From: Planctomycetaceae bacterium
GTDB lineage: Bacteria; Planctomycetota; Planctomycetia; Pirellulales; Thermoguttaceae
Assembly (NCBI GenBank): GCA_009776995.1
Contig: WRMR01000358.1
Span: 1 to 5,397 of the forward strand
Reading direction: 5' to 3'
DNA length: 5,397 nt
Made by a program: the position numbers and the translations under genes. The notes beneath the pieces were generated by a model, which was not told where the DNA came from, did not search any database, and saw only the letters and a program-made list of their open reading frames with translations. The stretch's first letter is position 1. Every line of letters starts with the position of its first letter. Of this stretch, positions 1 to 4,423 are shown in pieces.

Positions 1-1
1 A

Positions 2-1096
2 CATGCTTTTACCCTTGTTGAACTTCTTGTCGTCATTGCAATCATTGGAATTTTGATTGCACTTCTGTTGCCCGCCGTTCAGGCGGCCCGTGAAGCGGCT
101 CGACGCATGTCCTGCTCCAACAATTTGAAGCAAATGGGACTTGCGCTCCACACGTACCATGACGCCACGAAGTCGTTTCCTTCAATGCGTTCCTCTTTTG
201 GCGGTGGAACGGCTTGGGGTGGACACTTGGCTCTGTTTCCCTACGTGGAACAGACTGCTGCGTATAGTGCCTTGACAGCGAAAATCCTGGAATCTCCCGG
301 CAACACTGTTCCATGGGATAATTTTGGAACTGGTTGGGGAACCCCGGATGTCAGGAGCATTGCCTTCAGCGGTTTTGTTTGTCCGTCTGATACGAATCCA
401 AACTATGTCGATTCCGACTCATGGGCTCCTGGAGGAAGTGGGCGGACAGCTTCAACCTACATGTTCTGCATCGGCGATGCCATGAACAATTTTGAAGCCA
501 CAAACAGTGAAGTTCAGGGCAGAAGTATGTTCAATCCAGTGGCGTGGAAAGGCATGGGGGCTTGCCCTGACGGAACAAGCAACACCATTGCCATGGGCGA
601 AATGGTCAAAGCTTTTGGCTCTCAATTTACAAGGGAGGTGAAAGGAGGAAATATTAGTACTCTTGGTGCCGATATTTCTGAAGCGGATTTACGGTATTCG
701 GAATGCCTTCTCCAAGTGGCTCCTGATAAAAGGAGTATTGCTGAAGGAAGAGCGGGGCGAAGCATGAGAGGAGCCGTGCTTTACGGCAGGTCTTCCATCA
801 GTTGCTTCAATACAGTCTTGCCGCCGAATTCCGTCAGTTGTTCCACTGGTCCCGCTGAACCGGACTTTAACGATGGTAATTGGGGAGTCTTTTCCGCAAC
901 CAGCAATCACACGGGTGGCATCAACGTTGCGCTATTTGACGGCTCGGTCACATTTGTTTCCGATACGGTGAACAGCGTGACGGCAAACCTTCCGACAGAT
1001 CCAAAGCGTCCCGGCCAGCGGCTTGCCGGACACAGTGATTTTGGAACCTGGGGGGCAATGGGAACTCCTAATGGCGGCGAAAGCGTAACTTTCTAA
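2..1096 (+). CDS. DUF1559 protein with type IV pilin-like N-terminus (5' partial)
   Basis: The frame is open from the first bases, and the visible 364 residues begin HAFTLVELLVVIAIIGILIA, a prepilin-type cleavage/methylation segment and its hydrophobic helix. The helix runs into LLPAVQAAREAARR and a C-x-NNLKQ segment, the classic start of the DUF1559 (SBP_bac_10) family. Other hallmarks are FVCPSD at residues 125-130, DGTSNTI at 190-196, and the H-X9-DG motif with His303, Asp313 and Gly314 near the C-terminus. The true start lies upstream; probably only about 5-15 residues are missing, since the Phe after the cleavage site is residue 3. The residue before that Phe is Ala instead of the usual Gly, a variant I believe also occurs in planctomycetes. 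The TTG at 53 is not the start because it would cut the helix in half. By family, it is an inner-membrane-anchored or exported pseudopilin-like protein; its exact role is unknown. It precedes a lipoprotein gene on the same strand. Confidence 0.95.
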   Translation, partial: HAFTLVELLVVIAIIGILIALLLPAVQAAREAARRMSCSNNLKQMGLALHTYHDATKSFPSMRSSFGGGTAWGGHLALFPYVEQTAAYSALTAKILESPGNTVPWDNFGTGWGTPDVRSIAFSGFVCPSDTNPNYVDSDSWAPGGSGRTASTYMFCIGDAMNNFEATNSEVQGRSMFNPVAWKGMGACPDGTSNTIAMGEMVKAFGSQFTREVKGGNISTLGADISEADLRYSECLLQVAPDKRSIAEGRAGRSMRGAVLYGRSSISCFNTVLPPNSVSCSTGPAEPDFNDGNWGVFSATSNHTGGINVALFDGSVTFVSDTVNSVTANLPTDPKRPGQRLAGHSDFGTWGAMGTPNGGESVTF

Positions 1097-1138
1097 TTTT
1101 CAACGAATCGCCATTCAAAGTTTTTGGAATTGTGGGTG

Positions 1139-1176
1139 GAGAACCGGGTGTTGCCATTCGGTTCTCTTTCCCTATT
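1139..1176 (+). terminator. Hairpin between DUF1559 and lipoprotein genes, possible (partial) terminator
   Basis: A perfect 8-bp stem, GAGAACCG (1139-1146) with CGGTTCTC (1159-1166), encloses a 12-nt loop and starts 43 bases after the DUF1559 stop. Only TTTCCCTATT follows, so the U-tract is weak. It could be a leaky terminator that lowers expression of the lipoprotein gene relative to DUF1559, or a 3'-end stabilising hairpin. The stem is seen directly; the function is inferred. Confidence 0.55.
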
Positions 1177-1195
1177 GTTACATTATTAATGATTT

Positions 1196-1200
1196 AAGGA
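1196..1200 (+). promoter_or_regulatory. Ribosome binding site of the lipoprotein gene
   Basis: AAGGA lies 5 bases before the ATG at 1206 and 8 bases before a second in-frame ATG at 1209. The spacing slightly favours 1209, which would remove one Met; both give the same lipoprotein signal peptide. Confidence 0.6.
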
Positions 1201-1205
1201 TATCC

Positions 1206-1742
1206 ATGATGCAAAAAATTCGATCAAAACTCAATACTTGTGTTCTTGTTATGCTACTGGCCTGTTATTGCCTTTGTTCGGGTGGTTGCGGAAACAGGCA
1301 AAAATTTCCGGAAGGTATGCCTGCACCACACCCAACTGTCATTACCGTTATTCAGGATGATAAGCCCCTGGAAGGGGCTTCGGTTGTACTGATGCCCATG
1401 GATTCCTCCAATTCCTGGAGCGCGGGTGCCCTCACGGATTCCGGGGGAAAAGGAACACTCAAAACGCTGAGTCAGTACGATGGTGTTGTCCCCGGTAAAT
1501 ACTACGTCCTCGTTTCGAAACGTGAAGCGGAGGAAAGTTATGAAGTGCCGCCTCCCGATCCGGAAACCGATCCGGAAGGTTACGCCAATTATATGCGGAC
1601 GTATTCCGCGAAAATAGTCCCCAGTTTTGACCTGATTGATCCGAAATTCGCCAGAGCTTCAGCCGATCAAACCATCGAAGTCATCGCAGGCAAGAACGAG
1701 AAAACGATTGACGTAGGCAAAGCCGTTCGACAGAAACGGTAA
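1206..1742 (+). CDS. Small lipoprotein with carboxypeptidase-regulatory (transthyretin-like) domain
   Basis: The 178-residue protein starts with a basic stretch (MMQKIRSK) and a hydrophobic segment (about residues 12-24), followed by the lipobox SGGC with Cys28. It is therefore predicted to be cleaved by signal peptidase II and lipid-anchored. Residues about 44-106 look like a carboxypeptidase-regulatory/transthyretin-like beta-sandwich, with DDKPLEGASVVLMP, GALTDSGGKGTLKT and DGVVPGKYYVLVSK. The tail (about 137-174) carries a KF-x-S-x-TIEV-x-GKN-x-IDV pattern that I recall from planctomycete lipoproteins found beside DUF1559 genes. The start at 1206 follows AAGGA; 1209 is also possible. It lies 109 bases after the DUF1559 stop on the same strand, with a hairpin between, so co-transcription with partial read-through is likely. 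No enzymatic motif is visible; a structural or binding role at the cell envelope is inference. Confidence 0.88.
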   Translation: MMQKIRSKLNTCVLVMLLACYCLCSGGCGNRQKFPEGMPAPHPTVITVIQDDKPLEGASVVLMPMDSSNSWSAGALTDSGGKGTLKTLSQYDGVVPGKYYVLVSKREAEESYEVPPPDPETDPEGYANYMRTYSAKIVPSFDLIDPKFARASADQTIEVIAGKNEKTIDVGKAVRQKR

Positions 1743-1755
1743 TCCAAAGTTACAA

Positions 1756-1781
1756 CGACCGGGGGAACACAACAGCGGTCG
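1756..1781. terminator. Weak hairpin between convergent genes
   Basis: CGACCG (1756-1761) pairs with CGGTCG (1776-1781) across a 14-nt loop in the 64-base gap between the convergent lipoprotein and lipase genes. Neither strand has a real U-tract after the stem. It could serve either direction as a transcript end, but the structure is short and this is a weak call. Confidence 0.25.
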
Positions 1782-1806
1782 GGAGTGCTGTGCAGTCGCC
1801 GGATAT

Positions 1807-2643
1807 TCATCGTGACGACAGTTTGTCGTTGGAAAGGCCAAGCCGCAACACATTGCGATCAATCTTCTCAATGTAATTCGTCATCGAGTGGTCGTTGATG
1901 CGGTTGGCGATAAACGCTTTCAGTTCGTTGTCGAAAAAATCGTCGGCGGCTTGCTTTGCGGACAACACTTTGGAAAGCACCCGCACCAGAAAATGTGAGT
2001 CTTGATCGACGATGCGTCCGGTCGCGTCGATCCGTTGGAGCGTTCCGGCGTGTTTGTAGTGCATGGTTCGCGGGACGGAAAAAGGCGCAAGACACACCGG
2101 GTCGGCATAATATGCGAAGCGGTACAACGGCGACGTGATTTGCCCGGCCAGGGTGCGGTTGCCGACGCGGGGTTGCCCGAAGGTCAACGTTTCCAGCGGC
2201 CCAACGCCAATGCGCTGAAGACGCAACGCGGCCAATGTGGCCAGCGCACCGCCGAGACTGTGACCCGTCACCCAAATTTTTCGGTGACGACGATCAAGCA
2301 GCGATTGCAGAGTCGCTTCGATGCCGGGCCAAACGACGGCCAAAGCCCGGAAAAAACCCCGGTGAACACGTGCCCCGTGATCCTCGATTTGCACAACGTT
2401 GAGATTGGTCAGCCAGTCCGCCACATCATCCGTACCGCGAAAAGCGAGGACGATTGCGTTTTCGTTCGCACCGATGTAACCCCGTGCCGATTCTCCATGC
2501 CGATGACCGTCCGGCGCAAAGGTCACGATGCTGTCGAAGCCGAGCCGTTGGAACCCCTTGTAGCGTGCCGGATCGTCCTCATAGCAGGCACAAGCGGCAT
2601 GGGCAAGGAACAAGGTATCCTGTAAAAAATGAAGGTCAGGCAA
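1807..2643 (-). CDS. Lipase family protein (class 3, alpha/beta hydrolase)
   Basis: This is a triacylglycerol-lipase-like serine hydrolase of the Lipase_3 family. From the TTG start at 2643 it has 278 residues. The motifs, in order, are LAFRGTDD (about 66-73, oxyanion-side strand), HRGFF (94-98), the nucleophile elbow GHSLGG with Ser129, FGQPRVGN (155-162), YYADPV with the likely catalytic Asp181, and DHSMTNYI with the likely catalytic His252. The triad order and spacing fit the family. The open frame continues to an ATG-coded Met at 2784, but residues 1-32 of that version are translated interspersed repeat. An ATG at 2688 has no ribosome binding site, whereas the TTG at 2643 has GGGAGG 9 bases upstream and begins just before the conserved N-terminal helix. 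No signal peptide is seen with this start, so a cytoplasmic or peripheral location is likely. Substrate is not predictable. It is a single-gene unit, convergent with the lipoprotein gene. Confidence 0.9.
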   Translation of the reverse strand: MPDLHFLQDTLFLAHAACACYEDDPARYKGFQRLGFDSIVTFAPDGHRHGESARGYIGANENAIVLAFRGTDDVADWLTNLNVVQIEDHGARVHRGFFRALAVVWPGIEATLQSLLDRRHRKIWVTGHSLGGALATLAALRLQRIGVGPLETLTFGQPRVGNRTLAGQITSPLYRFAYYADPVCLAPFSVPRTMHYKHAGTLQRIDATGRIVDQDSHFLVRVLSKVLSAKQAADDFFDNELKAFIANRINDHSMTNYIEKIDRNVLRLGLSNDKLSSR

Positions 2644-2652
2644 AAAACTGTT

Positions 2653-2658
2653 CCTCCC
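2653..2658 (-). promoter_or_regulatory. Shine-Dalgarno that decides the lipase start
   Basis: On the minus strand GGGAGG stands 9 bases before the TTG at 2643. It is the only good ribosome binding site along the long N-terminal open stretch, and it argues against starts at 2784 and 2688. Confidence 0.55.
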
Positions 2659-2690
2659 GTCACAAGCGTGGACAGGCTTCTTTTTCATCA

Positions 2691-2780
2691 CAAGGCACGA
2701 AGATTTTTGTTTCTCGCTGAGGGTGCAGAGAAATAATACTGACAAAAAAAACTCTGCGGCCTTTGCGTCCTCTGCGTGAA
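2691..2780. repeat. Interspersed intergenic repeat with 9-bp CTYTGYGNN units and inverted arms
   Basis: Three contiguous 9-bp units of consensus CTYTGYGNN fill 2752-2778. A degenerate inverted copy lies at 2714-2730, with 12 of 17 positions pairing with 2752-2768 and a perfect GCAGAG/CTCTGC core at 2725-2730 and 2752-2757. The arms are separated by an A-rich spacer. The flank at 2691-2709 (CAAGGCACGAAGATTTTTG) resembles the outer part of the same kind of element as I remember it from other genomes. Such sequences are widespread between bacterial genes and often cause spurious N-terminal extensions, as here for the lipase. A second, diverged copy of the same unit lies at 4121-4177. Whether it is a mobile, structural or regulatory element is unknown. 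Confidence 0.6.
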
Positions 2781-2820
2781 ACAAAACCTCCCCGGAAAAT
2801 TTCTGAAAATTTTAAAACCG

Positions 2821-2850
2821 TTGACATCCATGAATCGTCTTTAGTATTAT
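2821..2850 (+). promoter_or_regulatory. Strong sigma70-like promoter facing right
   Basis: A perfect -35 box TTGACA (2821-2826), an 18-base spacer and the -10 box TATTAT (2845-2850, 5 of 6 consensus) predict a start near 2857. A short TTAG/CTAA palindrome (2841-2844 and 2851-2854) brackets the -10 box and could be an operator half-site pair, but this is weak. No gene on the plus strand lies downstream before the antisense lactonase gene. Confidence 0.5.
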
Positions 2851-2967
2851 CTAAGCGGTAGTCGTGTCAAGATGCCGCATTCAAAACACGCAACGTTTTT
2901 CAACTTGGGATGCAACCATGAAAAAGATCACTTTCCCGCAACCGGCAAAATAAGAGGAAACGTGCGA

Positions 2968-2993
2968 GCCGACGTGATTTCAAAGGCGTCGGC
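2968..2993. repeat. 7-bp perfect inverted repeat (hairpin)
   Basis: GCCGACG (2968-2974) and CGTCGGC (2987-2993) are perfectly complementary across a 12-base loop. There is no U-tract on the plus strand. On the minus strand a loosely T-rich stretch follows, so it could be a second, back-up termination structure behind the lactonase gene. Confidence 0.45.
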
Positions 2994-3017
2994 GAGGCAA
3001 AATACGAGGGTTGAAAA

Positions 3018-3050
3018 GGAAAAAACACCGTGAAAACCTGCCCCTCACGG
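3018..3050 (-). terminator. Intrinsic terminator of the lactonase gene
   Basis: Read on the minus strand, CCGTGA (3050-3045) and TCACGG (3033-3028) form a 6-bp stem with an 11-nt loop, followed directly by TGTTTTTTCC. It starts 67 bases after the lactonase stop codon. Stem plus T-run on this strand only supports termination of the minus-strand gene. Confidence 0.6.
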
Positions 3051-3117
3051 AAAATGACAAAAAAAGGGGACGATGAAACCAACGCTTGGCAAAAAATGAC
3101 CTTTTTCAGAGATGTCC

Positions 3118-4026
3118 TTAAGTTAAAGACACATTCTCAGCCCAGCGGAAAATGTGAGCAGGTAGTCCCGTCACACCGGGCTCGACGGCAAAGAGACCGC
3201 CGGCGTGAGGCTGGCCGACAAGTTTTTCAGAAGTCAGATTGTTTCTCGCCGTCGTAATATAAAGTGTATCGAGATACTCGCCGCCAAAAGCAACCGAAGT
3301 GACCTGTGTTGCGGGAACCTGAACACCGGCAACCATGTCTCCTGTTTCCGGATTCCACCGGGAAACACAGGCACCATCCCAGTGTGCGACCCAAAGCATC
3401 CCCTCGGAGTCAACGGTCATCCCGTCAGGACGTCCAAAACCGGGATCGTCTGGAAAACGCGCCACGATACGACGGTTGCGGATACCGCCAAGCCGGGCGT
3501 CATAATCAAAGGCTGAAACCTGCCGGGTCGGGGTGTCGATGTGATAAAACGTTTTCCCGTCGGGACTCCAGCCGAGACCGTTGGAATTGGTCAGGCCGGA
3601 CAGAATTTGCCGGATATTTTCGTCGTGGTCCATGACATAGAGCGAGGCTTGATTATCCTCGTTCGCCATATTGAGTGAACCAACCCAAAAACGACCTTCG
3701 GGCGAGCACTTGCCATCATTGAGCCGATTGGTTGGTATTGCTTTTTCCGGATCAGCCAAAAACGCCCATTCCTCTGTTTCCGGCCAGTATTCTTCGATAC
3801 CGCCTTCCCCGGCAAGAAGAAGTGAACCATCGTTCGTTGGCACAACACAAGCGACACGCCGGTCCAGGGATTCTGACAGATTGACTTGGGATACAGGATC
3901 GAAACAGTGGAGTTGTTTCTTTTCGATGTCCAGCCAATACAGACGCTGTTGGTCAGAATGCCAAAATGGGCCTTCCCCCAATTCCGCCTGAACATCGAGA
4001 ACCAATTTCGCCTGGTAAACGATCAT
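3118..4026 (-). CDS. SMP-30/gluconolactonase/LRE family protein (sugar lactonase)
   Basis: This six-bladed beta-propeller protein, 302 residues from the ATG at 4026, is of normal family length. The metal ligands of the family are in place (numbering from the ATG): Glu18 in LGEGPFW, Asn149 in NSNGLGWSPDG and Asp201 in RPDGMTVD. Arg101 and Asn103 of NRLNDGK match the substrate-side Arg and Asn of human SMP30. Family members hydrolyse sugar-derived lactones such as gluconolactone using a divalent cation; the exact substrate here cannot be told. No signal peptide is seen, so it is probably cytoplasmic. A TTG three codons upstream (4035) also keeps the frame open; neither start has a Shine-Dalgarno sequence, and ATG was preferred. 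It is a single-gene unit, divergent from hydE, with a terminator at 3018-3050 and direct repeats just upstream. Confidence 0.92.
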   Translation of the reverse strand: MIVYQAKLVLDVQAELGEGPFWHSDQQRLYWLDIEKKQLHCFDPVSQVNLSESLDRRVACVVPTNDGSLLLAGEGGIEEYWPETEEWAFLADPEKAIPTNRLNDGKCSPEGRFWVGSLNMANEDNQASLYVMDHDENIRQILSGLTNSNGLGWSPDGKTFYHIDTPTRQVSAFDYDARLGGIRNRRIVARFPDDPGFGRPDGMTVDSEGMLWVAHWDGACVSRWNPETGDMVAGVQVPATQVTSVAFGGEYLDTLYITTARNNLTSEKLVGQPHAGGLFAVEPGVTGLPAHIFRWAENVSLT

Positions 4027-4037
4027 TTGAATCAATC

Positions 4038-4075
4038 TGTTATCGCAATTAATGATGGTTGAGCCATTGTTATCG
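4038..4075. repeat. 8-bp direct repeat TGTTATCG at 30-bp spacing
   Basis: TGTTATCG occurs at 4038-4045 and again at 4068-4075, just upstream of the lactonase start (CGATAACA on its coding strand). The 30-bp period is close to three helical turns, which would suit a regulator bound on one face. Chance is not excluded for an 8-mer pair. Confidence 0.3.
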
Positions 4076-4120
4076 ACGACACGTCAATGATTGCCATGAT
4101 ATACCGTACAACGCCATGGA

Positions 4121-4177
4121 CTTTGTATTGATCTCTGTGAACTTTGTGTTGAAATATTTAACACAAAGGCCACAAAT
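4121..4177. repeat. Second CTYTGYGNN-type repeat with long inverted arms
   Basis: CTTTGTGTT (4142-4150) and AACACAAAG (4160-4168) form a perfect 9-bp inverted pair around an A/T-rich centre. The similarity extends outward, so that about 14 of 17 positions pair between 4134-4150 and 4160-4176. On each arm the 9-bp unit is doubled (4133-4141 plus 4142-4150; 4160-4168 plus 4169-4177), and a further partial unit lies at 4121-4129. The unit and its inverted layout match the element at 2691-2780, in an AT-richer version. Confidence 0.6.
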
Positions 4178-4390
4178 TGAAATGTCAGTCAAATGGCGTT
4201 CGACAGTATAGTTTTTCATTCATCTTTTTCACTGGCAAAAATACGTTACAATGAAATGACAATCAAGCATAGTATGATGTTTACGTGACTGACAGAAAAA
4301 ATGTCCGTGCCAAAATTGGTTTATATCAGAACATATCCCCCTTTGTATTCCATTTTCACGCTTTTTAACAATTATAGTATTTTATTCTAT

Positions 4391-4398
4391 AAGGTGAT
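4391..4398 (+). promoter_or_regulatory. Shine-Dalgarno-like AAGGTGAT upstream of hydE
   Basis: AAGGTGAT is strongly complementary to the 16S rRNA 3' end, but it ends 21 bases before the hydE ATG, too far to serve it directly. It is well placed for the GTG at 4400 of a short ORF. The hydE frame itself has a stop codon at 4390-4392 and no alternative start between that and 4420. Confidence 0.4.
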
Positions 4399-4399
4399 A

Positions 4400-4423
4400 G
4401 TGAACAAACAAGCACCCCCATGA
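4400..4423 (+). CDS. Possible 7-codon leader ORF overlapping the hydE start
   Basis: A GTG at 4400, 5 bases after AAGG (4391-4394), opens a seven-residue frame (MNKQAPP). Its TGA at 4421-4423 overlaps the hydE ATG as ATGA. The arrangement is that of translational coupling and would explain why hydE has no ribosome binding site of its own. No peptide function is implied, and it may be coincidence. Confidence 0.25.
   Translation: MNKQAPP

Larger units (their letters stand above)
2857..3050 (+). ncRNA. Candidate small RNA or leader transcript from the orphan promoter
   Basis: This is the predicted product of the promoter at 2821-2850. It would carry two stable hairpins, at 2968-2993 and 3028-3050, and possibly an 11-codon ORF (2918-2953). 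Neither hairpin is followed by a U-tract on the plus strand, so the 3' end is unknown. If it continues rightwards it becomes antisense to the lactonase 3' end. No known RNA family was recognised; the call rests on the promoter alone. Confidence 0.2.
2785..3117. other. Intergenic stretch without a convincing protein gene
   Basis: Between the repeat and the 3' end of the lactonase gene I see no ORF with credible protein features. The stretch contains an orphan promoter (2821-2850), a possible 11-codon ORF (2918-2953), an inverted repeat (2968-2993) and the terminator of the lactonase gene (3018-3050). A GTG-started frame from 3030 has an AAGGA upstream but runs antisense into the lactonase gene and gives a protein-like sequence of no recognisable family, so it was not called. 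Confidence 0.6.
4027..4419. other. AT-rich divergent intergenic region
   Basis: This region separates the starts of the lactonase gene and hydE and should hold both promoters. It contains an 8-bp direct repeat (4038-4075), a second CTYTGYGNN-type repeat element (4121-4177) and a long AT-rich tract from about 4181 to hydE (17 G+C of 60 by hand count at 4321-4380). A -10-like TATAGT sits at 4373-4378 and another, TACAAT, at 4247-4252, both on the plus strand. Neither has a convincing -35 box, so I do not call a promoter. I saw no FNR-type TTGAT-N4-ATCAA box. Confidence 0.5.

Noticed and set aside
2002..2625. Long plus-strand frame of 207 codons
   Set aside because: It is a shadow of the lipase gene on the opposite strand, which has a full catalytic triad; the plus-strand translation has no recognisable domain.
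2691..2780. CRISPR array or IS end for the repeat element
   Set aside because: The units are contiguous 9-mers without spacers, and there is no transposase, target-site duplication or typical terminal inverted repeat nearby.
2900..3082. Minus-strand 60-codon frame behind the lactonase gene
   Set aside because: It spans the terminator and a second hairpin, is low in complexity (rich in Phe, Ser, Pro and Arg), and shows no family features.
3030..3257. Plus-strand 75-codon frame starting GTG with AAGGA upstream
   Set aside because: Its second half is antisense to the well-supported lactonase gene, no family is recognisable, and the start lies in the stem of the lactonase terminator.
4247..4252. 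TACAAT as a hydE promoter -10 box
   Set aside because: No acceptable -35 hexamer lies 16-18 bases upstream, and such hexamers are expected by chance in this AT-rich tract.
4231..4252. TGGCA...TTACA as a sigma54 promoter
   Set aside because: The spacing between the GG and GC elements does not fit the -24/-12 consensus and the GC of the -12 element is missing.
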